Assembly (NCBI GenBank): GCA_015680905.1
Contig: CM027381.1
Location: 92,467,501 to 92,531,500, forward strand
Reading direction: 5' to 3'
DNA: 64,000 bases
Source of the DNA: Coptis chinensis
Lineage: Eukaryota > Streptophyta > Magnoliopsida > Ranunculales > Ranunculaceae
The notes below the pieces were generated by a model. It worked only from the letters and a program-made list of their open reading frames with translations, did no database searches and was not told where the DNA came from. Positions 21,572-33,744 of the stretch are shown here, piece by piece. Made by a program: the position numbers and the translations under genes. Every line of letters begins with the position of its first letter. Within the stretch, counting starts at the first letter, position 1.

Positions 21572-22681
21572 TGCTTAATAATGAGCGTGGGAACTTGGAG
21601 TAAGATTATCGCTGGCTGTTGTGGAGCACTAAGGTTTGAAGTTAGTCACACCCTCAAATGAGCATAACTGTGAAATTTGGAACATAGAAGATAATTTACC
21701 TGGTGTGTTAACGACGGAAGCATGGTGGAACTAAACGTAGGTCTGCATCAATTGCTGCATTTTTGGGTGATTCTTCTTGTTGATATGATCTCTTGTAGAT
21801 TGAATTACATTCTGCTAATGTTTTGTATTTAAGGAGCTAGCCACTATGCTTTCAGTCAACTGCAGTCCTTGGTGAGTTGGTGATATGCATTAAACTTCTT
21901 AGAATGCTAAATTATTTTTGGCCATTTCCATATAAATACTATCTGAAATATTCTTGAAACCACTGCACTCAGTCAAAACAACTTAGTGAAGGTGCATAAC
22001 TATGAGATATTAGTAATCCCTGTTGACAATTTCAGCCATTGATACCAAATTTACCACTTATCATATTTTGGTTTGTATGCTTATGGTTAACTCAAACGAA
22101 TGCTTTGAGCTAAGTCGGTCTCTATAACATTAGTAATAGCTGTAGTTATCCATGCGGTATGATTAAAGAGGAAGCAACATAACCATGACCAAAGCTATAA
22201 TTTATTGTTAAAAGCATGTGTGATCAAGATTAGGAACAGGCAAGAGACCTTGTGCTTGCAGAATTATTACTCTATATAGAACTTCCTACTGACTCTATAT
22301 CTAAAGCTTATAAAGTCTTAATCAGCTTCTTTGCTCCTCAGTCATAATCTACAAAGGTGGAGCACATTTCAACATGTCTTCATCTTAATACTTTCTAATC
22401 ATGTGATTAGAAATCGGTAATGTAGTAGTGTAGACTAATTAACTAATAGATGTACAATAGTAATCAGCTAACATGAACCTGTGAAATGTGAAACCATACA
22501 CCCCCAACAATCAATCTGCTTATTTAAAAAATTAGTACTTATTAAGCTATTCTGCTTATTAATTAATTCTATATAAACCATCGACTTGCACTGTACATAT
22601 GTCTCGTGCTTGGTTTAAACAATGAGGCATGAACACTTGTTAAGAACAGCTTCTTTAGACTCTAGAGACAAAGAAGAAACA
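21572..22681. other. TGD3 3' flank and intergenic sequence
   Basis: No open frame or RNA is supported. From about 22,570 (GACTTGCACTGTAC, GTGCTTGGTTTAAAC) the sequence matches the region upstream of the membrane-protein gene and of its third copy (near 25,400 and 28,240), so a shared upstream region begins here. Confidence 0.6.
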
Positions 22682-24530
22682 ATGACAAACCGTGAGTGCA
22701 ACAATCCCATATCTTCTTCCCCTGTACTGGTAATTGGTTTATACTTAGCAGCTGCTTTCTTTGGTTTGTGTGATGCATATGCTTTGTCATATTATAGCTG
22801 GATTTAATAGCAGAAAGCAATTCTAACTAAATTCAGTCATATTGACTCTACTTTCGATTGTGGCTAAAATCCTGGTTTATCTCACAAGTCGAATGCCTGC
22901 GATTGTATAAGCTTTGTGGGACACCCTTCTTATGCACATCAATGACTTTCTAATGCCTTCTAACCAGACATCAGAATGTTTGACTAATATGGTAGCCCTG
23001 AGCATTTTTGTAATCACTGTGGTTCTTAATATGATACAGCTATTTACTAAAGTGATTTATATGTTCGTTGTGGAAAATGTCATGATCCTGTTTTGTATGG
23101 TGTTAAGTGTTAACGCTCTCGTTTTTGTGGCACTCTGCATTCAACCCTAATTGTGATAAGAGAGAGTACTCCGGAATTTACAAACATCAAATCACAGCTG
23201 AGGATGGAGAATATTATGTCAGAGCGATTGATAAATATTTTGATGGCTATAATGCTAATTCTCAATTGGCAGGCTATGCATGGTTTGTTTAGCCATTCTA
23301 GTACTAGCCATTATCAGATCTGTGCTTTTGAAGGAAATGAACTTTTGTACAGGAGTTTCTGATTATGGTTGGTCTATGTGGCCACTGTTGTTATCCAGAT
23401 TCTTGGTGCCTGTCAGAAGTGTAGCTATGGGGTTTTGAGGATCTATTTCATTTCATCAATCAAACAGCTCTGGTATATATAAGTTCGATGATTTACATGG
23501 GTATTTGAGGCTTGAAGTAATCAAATATTTGGATTGGACTTAAGGATTTAGTGTGAAGAGTTCTTTATTTCTTTCATCGATGGAGTGGGTTTCTTGGTGC
23601 ATGTTTTGAATTTTAAACTGTTGAGGGTGGCCTATAGAGTATTTGAGGTCTGGGCTTAGCAAAACAGATCAACGTCTGTGGAGGTGAACTTCGTTTCGAG
23701 TATATAAGCATGAATTTACCAACATATAGGGCACCTTAGTTATAATTGATGATATTATCGGAAAAAAAATAGTTTTAGTTGATGATTAACTTAGGTCTTT
23801 TAAGGGTACTAATTGGACCCAGAGCTGGAACGACTGAAAATGTATGGAGTACATAAAAAGATGTATGGAGGTAAGCAAAGCCAAATCCTTAGATCTTCTC
23901 AACATTTGCATGCGAAGGAACTGAAAGAAATCTCTTTTCTGGCAACTGTAGTCCTTCTAACAATTGCTGAAGTTTCCATACCAAATAGGCTTAGTGGTTC
24001 TTTGGTGCAAGCACTGTAATTTTATTTGTTTTATTGATGAACCTTCAACTTACGATTAAGAGGATATAAGCAGTTCTGAATTTACAAAGGCTATGTGATT
24101 CGGTATAGATTTTAGCATTCTCCAGAAGTTTTGAGAGATCAAACTGTGATTGGATGTTTCAATCTCAGTCCGACTTGGAACATGCAATTGTGATTATTAT
24201 AGAGCTGGAAAACACATTGCCTTCAGATTATGTGTGCAGTCAAGTAGTAGAGATTGCAAGCTACATCACTCGTCAAAGGTACGCGACTCAACAATCAAAG
24301 AACTATATGATCTTATGGAGCAGATATTTGTTGAGATGTTGCATGTTTTCTTGCCTCGACTTCCAGTTGCAACATACCAAGAGGTGCTGGAGAGTTCTGC
24401 AGAAGAGTGCGAAGAGAAGATAAATTTTGCATTGAAATTACTCGTCAAAGTTGCACCACTCGGGAATCTAATTCAGTGGTTAATTCCCGTGGCTTCCAAT
24501 TTCTCGGGTTAGGCAGCTGCTGTAAATTTT
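22682..24530 (+). pseudogene. Dead tandem copy 1 of the multi-pass membrane protein gene
   Basis: The ATG at 22,682 begins MTNRECNNPISSSPVLVIGL, aligning with the start of the intact gene at 25,639. Further aligned blocks appear in changing frames: LTNMVALSIFVITVVLNM (about 22,980), VSDYGWSMW (about 23,360), IAEVSIPNRLSGSLVQAL (about 23,965-24,019) and QEVLESSAEECEEKINFALK (about 24,380). Stops and frameshifts occur throughout and several internal segments are lost. Order and orientation match the intact copy, so this is an old tandem duplicate rather than a processed copy. Confidence 0.85.
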
Positions 24531-25638
24531 GTTACAAGTAATAAATATAGCATAGCTCACCAGAAGGCTGCAATAGTTGTAGCGTCATTACTGCCCCAAA
24601 TGACACTCTACATTCAGGTAGCAATGTTCTTACCACCCTTGACGATGTAATGGCTTAAAATGTATAGTTATCACGGAAGGATTCAGTAAGAGAAGGATTC
24701 TGTTTTTTATGACATAGCTTCTCTTGGATCTTATATGTTGCCAGTGGCTTATTTAAAAGTTAGTAATTTAGCTTCAAAGTTGTCATACACTTGTTCTAGA
24801 TTTATTCATGTTATGAACTTTCATTTGCTTTATGTGAGTAAAGAAAGAATCACATCCTTTGTTTCCCGGAGACGTCCAGTGCCAACAACTCTTTATGTTT
24901 GCCCATTTTTCGCCTGTGGGTTTCTGTGTGGTCTGGAGTGTGCAACTTAGCATGTTTTGCACAGGTTTTTAATGGTTATTGTTCTTTTCTTTTTCGGCTA
25001 AGGTAAGAGTTCTATTACATTGAGCTTAGTCAGACTCTGTAAAACAATAGTGTTAGCTCTGACTATGGATTTGGAGAGGAACCACTAGGAGTTATAGTTA
25101 TAATCTGTTTGTGAAAATCTTCAGTGGGCCTATAAAAAACAAAATGGCAGTTTAAGTGTTTAACTCCGTACTTCTCAGTGACATGTTTATAATCCAGGAT
25201 TCCAGGTATATCAAATGCAGCATCTCATCGACCCTTTATGCTTTCAATTCCATTAAGAAGTCTGTTTTATTACAAACTTTTAATCGCATAATATTAAGAC
25301 AGCTAGAGGGACTGAGGGAGTGGCAAAAACGAAAGAGAGAGAGGGAGAAGGAGATGCATGTGGACTACCGTTATAAGTCAGTAAATTACTTATGAGTCAG
25401 AAGCCATTGACTAACAAAGTCTTGTGCTCGGTTTAGAATTTAGACCATTCAAAGTGTGAACTGTAGAGCCTAGTAAGAGTCAGCAAAAAGGCAAAGGAGA
25501 AAACGATAGTTGAGAACATAAATGTGTGGCTGTAGTTGTAATTGCCTGCCAACTTTGCAAGGTCCTGTTTATTGCAGCGGGGTTGTCTGATCTCATTCTC
25601 ACCACTTCAGACTCCTGAAAGTTGAGACAGAAGAAACA
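24531..25638. other. Intergenic region upstream of the intact membrane-protein gene
   Basis: No gene recognised. A GA-rich run (GAGAGAGAGGGAGAAGGAGA) lies near 25,335. The block CCATTGACTAACAAAGTCTTGTGCTCGG (25,406 onward) corresponds to the conserved upstream block of the other two copies, so promoter sequence was duplicated along with the gene. Confidence 0.5.
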
Positions 25639-27612
25639 ATGGCAAACGGTAGCTGCAAAAATGGAACCATGGATAGTGCGAAATACTCAGCTCCCTTGCC
25701 TGTCATTGGCTTATACATAGCAGCAGGATCTTCGGTATGTTTGTTCTTTATGCTTTATGACATTGTGTCTGGAATTCGTAGTAGGAAGAGATGGTTTCCA
25801 TGCAAGTTATTTTCTCTCCATTCAGTTCTGCTGACTCTGCTTTCAGTAGCAGCAAAAATCCCTTTAGATCTCACAACATCAATGCCCAGCCCAGAAGACC
25901 AATTAGCCAAACTTAGTGGGACTACAATGTTATGTATATCAATGGGATTTCTCATGCCTTCACTTGGAATCAACAGGGAATCTGAATACTTGTCGAATAT
26001 GGCTGCCTTGAGCATATTTGTGATCACGGTGGCTGTGAATATATGTATGCAGATGTCCACTGGAGTTATCTATTTGTTTATGAGGGAACATATCATAATC
26101 CTCTGTTGTATGCTGTTATTGCTCATGTTCTTGTGGAACACTTCTTTGCATATCAATAGTCATAAGAGCCATCTCACTGAAGATAACAAGTTTCAACTGA
26201 CAGATCATCGTTATAAAAGTTTGTCATATCGACTGATGTCGTGTTATTTACATGGCTATGAATCGAATCCTCAGTTTATTCTTTGTCAGCACCTAAACTG
26301 TGCCTTTATCGCCTGGTTATGTGTAATTTGTTTAATAGTTCTTGTGCAAGCTGCACGTAGATGTCTTATTCTGAAGCAAGTGAAATTTTGCCCTGGAAGT
26401 TCTGATTATGATTGGTCAATGTGGGCAATAGTCGCTAGCCAGATTCTTACTGTTATAGTTGGAAGTGTAGCAACTGGATTTAGGTGGCTAACCTTATTTG
26501 ACAAGACGAACATGTTTGCAATTTCCTACGATGGTCCACAATACTTGAGAAATGAGAGAAGTTCCAACCCGATTTTGAAGTTGGGTTTAAGAGATTATTG
26601 TGAAGAGATGTTTATGCACATCATCCATGGAGTGACCTTAATAGTGGACATAATGATCATATTTCCATCATTGGCAGTCTGTAAGGTAATTGAAAAAATG
26701 GCTGAAAAGTTACCTACTTGTGGTTTATTCAAGCATAAATCAATCTCTGGGTTTGAAGCCATAATTGTAGTTGATGGTCGCCTTACAATTTTTGAAGGGT
26801 CTAGGCGGTGTCAGCATCGAATTGTGAGGAATTGTATGGTGAACATGAAAAGATGGATGGAGGTTAGTAATAGCAACTCTTTCAATCATTTGAACACAAT
26901 TCTGTCAAGAATAGTTCCTTCTCAACAGTTGTATGCGACGAACATCAATGTGTCTTCTCTTTCAATCGTACTCCTTGTCAAAATTGCCGAAGTTTCCATA
27001 CCAAATAGTTTTAGCGGATCTCTAGTACAAGCATTTGGAGAAGCTTATAAGGTGATTGAATTTACAGATACTAAAAGCCAATTCAAGCTTGCAAAAGCAG
27101 TGTGGAAGGGTAATGGTTTTAGCGTCCTTCTTCCTAGAATTTTTGGTGGATCATTTCAGTTTCCGTCTGACTTGGATCGAGCACTTGTAATCATCACAGA
27201 AATCAAATACACATTGACGTCTAGTTATTTAAAGAAGCAACTAAAGATGATCACAGACTACATTAGTTGTCGTAGCTACTCGTCAATCCAGCATCTATAT
27301 GATTTTATAGAGCAACTTTTTGTCGACATGTTGCATGCATTTCTCACTCGACTTCCAATAGTCATATTCAACCAGTTGCATGAGAGTCCTGTAGAAGAGT
27401 ATGAAGAGAAATTCAGCACTGCCTTGAAGTTAATTGGAAAAGTTGGACTGCTACAGGATCGAATTAAATGGTCATTTCCCGAGGGATATGATGTCTCAAG
27501 TTTCATAGGTCCTGTAGATTTTGTTACACTTGGCTCATTACATGAAGCCGGTGCTTTTGATCTTGGTCCGAATTTGAATGGCAGTGAGTGTGCAGAGAAC
27601 AACAATGTTTAG
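25639..27612 (+). CDS. Multi-pass membrane protein of a plant-specific uncharacterised family
   Basis: An uninterrupted 657-codon single-exon frame. Hydrophobic segments fall at about residues 20-42, 58-78, 118-137, 148-168, 221-240, 259-281 and 326-348, so the first half is a polytopic membrane domain with about seven spans. The second half (360-657) is mostly soluble with helical blocks such as LVKIAEVSIPNSFSGSLVQAF and IEQLFVDMLHAFLTRLP. The opening (SAPLPVIGLYIAAG, RKRWFPCKLFSLHSVLLTLL, KIPLDLTT) resembles uncharacterised plant membrane proteins I have seen in large multigene families; I know no function. Dead copies lie on both sides, and this is the only copy with an open frame. No signal peptide beyond the first span is evident. 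Confidence 0.85.
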   Translation: MANGSCKNGTMDSAKYSAPLPVIGLYIAAGSSVCLFFMLYDIVSGIRSRKRWFPCKLFSLHSVLLTLLSVAAKIPLDLTTSMPSPEDQLAKLSGTTMLCISMGFLMPSLGINRESEYLSNMAALSIFVITVAVNICMQMSTGVIYLFMREHIIILCCMLLLLMFLWNTSLHINSHKSHLTEDNKFQLTDHRYKSLSYRLMSCYLHGYESNPQFILCQHLNCAFIAWLCVICLIVLVQAARRCLILKQVKFCPGSSDYDWSMWAIVASQILTVIVGSVATGFRWLTLFDKTNMFAISYDGPQYLRNERSSNPILKLGLRDYCEEMFMHIIHGVTLIVDIMIIFPSLAVCKVIEKMAEKLPTCGLFKHKSISGFEAIIVVDGRLTIFEGSRRCQHRIVRNCMVNMKRWMEVSNSNSFNHLNTILSRIVPSQQLYATNINVSSLSIVLLVKIAEVSIPNSFSGSLVQAFGEAYKVIEFTDTKSQFKLAKAVWKGNGFSVLLPRIFGGSFQFPSDLDRALVIITEIKYTLTSSYLKKQLKMITDYISCRSYSSIQHLYDFIEQLFVDMLHAFLTRLPIVIFNQLHESPVEEYEEKFSTALKLIGKVGLLQDRIKWSFPEGYDVSSFIGPVDFVTLGSLHEAGAFDLGPNLNGSECAENNNV

Positions 27613-28364
27613 ACATCCCTCATGATGTATTAAGTCAAAATTTGTAAATATATTTCACCTCTCCACATTGCTTGCCCAATGGAGTTCAGCGTCACACTCT
27701 TGTGATGTTTCAACTTGTGTAGCTTATCTTATAATCAAAACATGTGAACGTAGCTATAAGTTTTATAATCACGTGTCTAATTGCACTTGAAACAGTGTGA
27801 ATGCTTAGATGTATACGTAATCGTATACTTGTTTCAAATATGTAATACTAACAGTGTGAAGCCGTGAATCTTGTCAATACTTGTGATTAACTAAGGGACT
27901 CAATAAACTTATTTTATTTGGCAGGCGAGAAGCTCATGTCGTTTCTAACTTTCTAATGAGGCTTTAGTGTTGTTAGTTGGATTTCAGTCATGATCTGTGG
28001 AGGCAGAGCAATATCCCACATCTTTCAAATTTGGTAGGAGTTTACATTATAATTCTCTAACCAAAATGTGTAGCTAGAATAACCTAGTATGGTAATAAAC
28101 AATTCATGTAAATATGTAATATGAACCGTAATATAAACTATGCAGAATGCAGTGAAACCATATAGGCTATAGCCACCTGGAAGGCTGGAATTTCGTACTA
28201 AAGAATCACTACTACGTACAGACAATTCCACGAAGAACCCATTGACTTGCAATGACCTGGTGCTTGGTTTATACAATTAAACTATGGGTGTCATTTACAA
28301 AGATGAATAAGAGAGCTTCTTTGGATTGTGAGTTGTGAGAAAAGGTAGTAACACACTAACACCA
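27613..28364. other. Intergenic region between copies 2 and 3
   Basis: 3' flank of the intact gene, then from about 28,230 (CCATTGACTTGCAATGACC, GTGCTTGGTTTATAC, GAGCTTCTTTGGA) sequence shared with the upstream regions of the other copies. No other feature seen. Confidence 0.5.
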
Positions 28365-28681
28365 ATGGCGAATCATGGTTGCAACAACCGGACTTTGGAC
28401 ACCACCAAGTACGCTTCTCCAATGCCTGTTTTTGGTTCAACTCGGTTACAATCAGTATATATGCTTTCAATAGTATCAGTAGTCTCTGTAGATCTCACAA
28501 GTCACAACAGCAATGCCGAATGTTCAAGACCCAGTTGGCAAAACTTAGTGGTGTTACTTTTATATGCATCATTGTGGGTTTTTTCATGCCTTCTCTTGCA
28601 CTCGATGTCGGTTCAGACAAACTTTCCAACATCACAGGCATGTTGTTAGTTTTAACTCCTGTGAGTGTCTGTAGAGAAAAC

Positions 28682-28724
<43 letters not shown>

Positions 28725-30740
28725 CTCCATGTTTAGGGCGCACCTGCGCTCAGAGTAGACGCAACTTGCGCTCAACATTCCAGTGTTTTAGGCGCACCTG
28801 TGCTCAGAGTAGGCGACTGCGCTAAGAGTTTTTAGGCCTGCAGCTAGCAAGCAAGTCTGTTTTTCGTGGAGCCGCCACAATAGCAAACCGTGAAATTTGT
28901 TTTTTGGTATAAAAACAAAATCAAGGTTTTGGAAAACCTAACTTTTTCTAAAACCAAGAAAGAGAGAGATTACAAGAGAGCAATTCTTTGTGAGTGAATT
29001 GAGAGATTTGTAATCTGCAAACATCTATAAAGCTTGGAACTTCAGAAGAGGCAAATTGCTTAACTACGATATATCTCTTGTGGTTTGGAATTGTTTTACT
29101 TTATATGTTTGTTATTTGATATTGAGAGTGTTGGGATATTGCTTAGAGGGTGTTGAAGTCTTGTCTATTGAGAAGGATCGATCCGTTTGTTGTGAGTAAC
29201 ATTGTTTCTGCAGTTATTATTCACAACAGTGTCAATATCCTTATTCATGTGATCACTCTGTTCATTACGGAACATATCATAATCTTGTGTTGGGCGCATG
29301 GATATTGTTCTTTATATTGTTTTTCTCGGTTTATGAAATTAGCAGCCAATACAGGGATTTGGTTGATCTTATTATCTTAATAAAGGAGTGAAGAAAATAT
29401 ATAATGTTGCGACAATAGAAGTTGGGTTACATTTATGGTTATAACCCTGATCCTCAATTCGTAATATGAAAGCACCCGGTTTGTGGTGGTGTCGGTGGGC
29501 TGTGCTTAGTATGTTTAGTTGTCATCTTACAGGCGGTAAATAGGTCCCTTATATCGAAGCAGATGAAGTTCTGTGATCTAAATTCTGATTACGGTTGGTC
29601 CATTAGTCCCCACCCAGATTATTACCATCATTGTTGGACTTGGAACTTGCATCTAGCACGAGATGGCTCTCCCTAGTTAACCATATGAGCGAAACTTCTA
29701 TCTTGGAAACAGAGAACAAAGATTTGGATTATGTGCTTGATGTAAACCCATACTTTCTTGCTATACTATACGTTCAACATTTGTTACGCTAAGAGCATGT
29801 ACATTCTGCAGATACTGATTGTAGGTTTGGGAGTGGTACTGTCTAAAATTGTTCGATTCTTGGTAACTTACCCAATATACTATGGGCTTTTCAAGCATAA
29901 GCATACGGGTAATGACTCCGTTGAAGAATTTAACGATCTGCTTCATGATGCTGACGTGAAGATTAGATGAATGGACAGTGCACAGAAGTATTGAGGACTC
30001 GAAAAGATGGATGACCAAGGCCAGGACAAGCAACGCTCTAGCTGTTCTGTCCTCACTCTTTACACGAACTCTTCCGTCTCATCAGTTGCACGATACAGAA
30101 ACCATACATCAAGCTCATCCTAACAAAATAGGGATCAAAGTTTGTTCTCTCTAAATGATACTACTTATAAGAATCATAGAAGTTTGTATACCATCTCGTC
30201 TTAGTCGATCTCTAGTAGAAATGTTTGGTGAAACTTATGAAAAAAGAAGTTGAGATTGGCGAAAGCTGTGTGGATGGGTTCTGACTTCACTCCTCTAGTT
30301 CGCAAGATTCGTTGGACATACTCAGCTGTTCAATCTGAAAATATATGAGACAGCTCTTGCAGTTGCAATTCTTCTGTTGAAGATCTATTCGAATACATGC
30401 AGAAGTTTCTTCTGTTGAAGATCTATTCGAATACATGCAGAAGTTGTTAGCTGACATGTTGCACGTATTTCTCGCCAAACTCCCACAAGCTATATTTAAA
30501 CAAGTGACTGAAAGCCCTGCTGAAGAATATATATACATGGAGAGAGTAAGACTTGCATTGAAATTCCTTCCTAAAATTGATTCATTGGGACTTTCCTGTA
30601 GGCTCTAATATATCGCATTTGGTAACTGCTGTAAATCTTACGGAATTGAACCAAAGGAGCAATAATGCTCTTCATATGATTGAACCTGCTGTTTACAATG
30701 TTCCTACCAGCTCTGACGATGTAATTGTTGATATTTAGAT
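28365..30740 (+). pseudogene. Dead tandem copy 3 of the membrane protein gene
   Basis: It starts MANHGCNNRTLDTTKYASPM at 28,365, which aligns with the intact protein start. It shifts frame at about 28,430, continues as QLAKLSGVTFICIIVGFFMP, and is then interrupted near 28,660-29,180 by unrelated sequence. It resumes with NIVSAVIIHNS and FITEHIIILCW, then ADMLHVFLAKLPQAIFKQV and ESPAEEYIYMERVRLALKFL near 30,440-30,580. There are many stops and frameshifts. The part just before the interruption and the part just after it both align with the same stretch of the intact protein (about 118-135), so two different decayed copies may be joined here. Confidence 0.8.
28660..29180 (+). repeat. Inserted LTR-like or retroposed block with a long poly-T
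   Basis: A run of about 43 T (28,686-28,724) is followed by two copies of GGCGCACCTGYGCTCAGAGTA (28,738 and 28,791). A TATA-like GGTATAAAAAC at 28,906 and a leader-like AGAGAGAGATTACAAGAGAG block come next, resembling the R/U5 part of a Copia LTR. The 5-mer GTGAG lies at both edges (about 28,658 and 29,189), but the ends do not form clear TG...CA. The nature of the element is uncertain. Confidence 0.4.
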
Positions 30741-30851
30741 AAATAAATTTGTAAGGAGTAGTGTCATAAGTATGACTACCGATATTGCTTTTGCCTATTG
30801 GAATTTAGACATTTTGTGTTATTTGCTAAGTAAATCTTCCCCATTTACCTA

Positions 30852-31190
30852 ATGCCCTATATTTTGTGCAAAACTGTTCGTGTTTATTCAAAGAAATCCA
30901 AATTCAGGAAAGCTTTGAAGAAAGGCATAAATCAAACTTTCTTTGAAAACCAATGGGGTGACCGACATGAATGTTTACTGATTTTCACTAGAGATGTGTT
31001 TTTTTATAGCTGTAATGGAATAAACAGGGAGGGCGTGGGAACATCAATTTGCTCTTTGTTTCGTATGTTAATCTCAGGGGGGGACTTCGTTGAAAAACAA
31101 GAGCAAGCATTTGACATGCTTTATGCAGGAGATGAGTTGATCCCTATATACAAGATGAGGACATCATACCAAATATTTGTTACTGAATAA
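30852..31190 (+). CDS. Hypothetical 112-residue open frame, doubtful
   Basis: The frame starts MPYILCKTVRVYSKKSKFRK and includes NQWGDRHECLLIFTRDVFFY and AFDMLYAGDELIPIYKM. It has no recognisable domain. It lies between a pseudogene and the 3' end of YIF1, with a GC-poor upstream region and no convincing promoter. It may be a relic of a longer gene or chance. I list it only because its residue content is protein-like. Confidence 0.2.
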   Translation: MPYILCKTVRVYSKKSKFRKALKKGINQTFFENQWGDRHECLLIFTRDVFFYSCNGINREGVGTSICSLFRMLISGGDFVEKQEQAFDMLYAGDELIPIYKMRTSYQIFVTE

Positions 31191-31750
31191 TGCAGCAAAC
31201 ATTTACAAAGATTTCCGTCTGAGAGTCCAAGGGCTTTTCCCCTAAAACTAACCTGTACGTAGAAATTAACAATAAATTCAGAGGGCTGCGAGGTAGAGAC
31301 GGAAAAAATGGAAAACAAAGATATTGGCGCAACATTCAACACCTAATAAAGAGCGTGTGTTTGTGTTTGAGATCATTGGGAAACCTTTCCAGAGATCTAC
31401 CGTAAGTCTATGAAGAAATTGACATTAATAAGATTCCTCTAATACACGAGCAAGAACATAAAAAATAGTGTGAATTGAAATCTGTGTGTGGGGGACTCAA
31501 TCGTTAACATTAATCTGAAATACACATTAATCTGAAATACCACCACTTGTGCGTAATTGTATAAACAAGTGAATGGTGGAAAGCTTAACGAATTGGTAGA
31601 CTGCCTCAGAATTGTATAAACAACTTACAAACACTTTTTTCTCCCTACACCAACACTCACATTTTTCTGACAAATATGCAACTTTTTCTCAGGAGGGAAT
31701 ACATTAGCCATGGAAGACTTCCAAACGAACAAAGTCTGTGCTGTTAAAAA

Positions 31751-33096
31751 TCAAGCTCCAAGACTCCCAAGCCAGAAGAACAAAGGAAACTGGGCCAACG
31801 CCATGAAAAGCAAGAGATAGTGATGTCTGCTTGAATCGTAAGTCCTAACCTCTGCAAACAAGACTCTTTTCATAGTCTTCACCAGGAAGACTCCCATGCA
31901 CAAACATGTCCATGGCATCAGAAAATAATATGAGTAGCTCCACAGGATCCTCCCTAAAACAGCAACACATATCCCTGTAAAAGCATATCCTCCATATGCC
32001 ACAATGTCCAGTAAAGGAGCCTCACCACTCCCTAGAGAATACAATAACACTTTAAGTAACAAGACCTGCAAAAACCATCCAAGGAGTCCCTTTGTGAACT
32101 GTAGGCTCAGAGCTTCTGGGCTAAACCTGCATCACATGAAACCGACAGCAGAAGGAAAACTCATTAGAGAGAAATCCCTGAAGAGAATACTCTCAAAAAA
32201 GATCAACAAAGCATTAAAGCTCACACTTACTTTCCAAGAAGACCCAGGGAAAAGCCAGCTAGAATTACATAGGTCCCAAACGCCATGAAAGGAATGTATA
32301 AATCCGGTGCATTTATGTCGTAAACTGGAGGTTTATATGAAAGCCTACCACCCACTGGCTCAGTTATCCGTGTCCAATGCCCCTATTAAACAGAAGATAA
32401 TTGAGAAGAGTTCTATTACTTCCTGAAAAAAAATGCTAAACACTCACTCGCACATTCATGTCCAATGCCAAAAAAAACACATTTCTTCTTAAAAAAATGA
32501 AAAAGAAAACAAGACACATACTCTAACTTTCAAGCAAACAAAAGAACATAACAGAACATTCAACTGAGAGTGCTTACCCTATGTAAGAAAGGCAATAGTA
32601 CAACTTTCAACTTGTTCCTCACATACTGATCATTCACTTGGAAATAATACTGAGGATCCGAAAAGTACCTGCTTATCTGCGTGATCACAAACTGTGAATA
32701 AAAATCCATTTACACTATTTATCAACTTTATATCTTATATGTAATATAGTGGTTCAACGCTGATTTTAGGACTGATGAAAAGAGATTAAATGATCAAAAA
32801 ATTTAGGTCTATGATCTCAGTAGGTAGCTAGAAGTTCATACATTTAAGCCATAGACATTAGTACTTGTAGTTACACCATAATCCATCTTACAAAAATGAG
32901 TAACAAGAATAAACAATTATTCTAGCTAACATACATTGCTTTGCACATACTCGGAACTCGAACCAAATATTCTCTCTCCATACGCACCCAGACCACCTCG
33001 AATGAGTCCTGAACTAGCTCCAGCGAAAGCATTGCCAAACGGGTTCGGCTGAGGGTTTAATGGTGCCCCACCCATCCCTCCCATATTATCATACAT
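31751..33096 (-). CDS. YIF1: YIF1-like integral membrane protein of ER-Golgi vesicle transport, four coding exons
   Basis: Coding exons on the minus strand are 33,096-32,935, 32,676-32,578, 32,382-32,231 and 32,126-31,751, joined by GT-AG introns (donors GTATGT, GTAAGC, GTAAGT; acceptors CAG, TAG, CAG). They total 789 bases, 262 residues plus stop, with consistent phase. A non-coding first exon ends at 33,292 (donor GTAAG). The protein starts [20 protein letters not shown], continues [21 protein letters not shown], then [11 protein letters not shown], and ends with membrane spans including [20 protein letters not shown] and [18 protein letters not shown]1 pairs with YIP1/Rab GTPases in COPII vesicle biogenesis. 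Length is close to the usual 269; the C-terminus ends GSLGA rather than the longer tail I expect. The gene looks intact. Confidence 0.92.
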
Positions 33097-33291
33097 TCCT
33101 GCCCACAACATCAAATACAAGGTTTTTAAATCTTAAATTATGTTATGTGGCACACACTAACGTTACAAAGGTGTCAAATCAGACCAATAATCGCTAAATA
33201 AAATCCAATCAATTGAAAAAAAAAAAAAAAAAGACAATTGAGGGAAAGATCTAAAATTAAGTAAAAAATTGAAACTTTAACTGACACTTAC

Positions 33292-33460
33292 TGTGAAGAG
33301 AATAAATATGCAGATCTGTGGGGAAGTGATGATCGTTTGTTTGGGTTTTCCCTCCACAAGTCGTTAAATGTGAACTGAAAAGTCGAGAACGAAACACGAT
33401 TTCAGATCCAAATTCCAAACGCGTCCTAAAGTTTATATCTGGATCGGGTTATTTAAAGTC
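33292..33460 (-). other. YIF1 5' non-coding exon (approximate start)
   Basis: A GT donor (CACA|GTAAG) on the minus strand at 33,292/33,291 precedes the intron that ends at 33,099. No ATG lies in the exon sequence read upstream of it. The transcription start is not determined; AT-rich sequence and GGCCCA-type motifs lie further upstream (33,480-33,700). Confidence 0.5.
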
Positions 33461-33744
33461 CAAGTCTATAGACCTTAAAAGCCCATCTAGGCCCGACCAA
33501 ATAACAATCGACCTATGTCTATGTGGCCATGTCAACCAATTGCACCGCTTTACATATGAATCTAAGGCTGAATTTAGTTTGAAGACGACATTCTCATAGC
33601 AAGTTTAATGGAGAGCTGTTAAATTGGGCTGCTAAAAGTGCCACATAGGTGTAATAGCCATTTTCATAAGATGGGCCTTTCTAGGTATTGGGCCCAGAGA
33701 ATAGGCCCAAGACCCTACTAGGCCCCATGAGGTAAACCTAAAGA

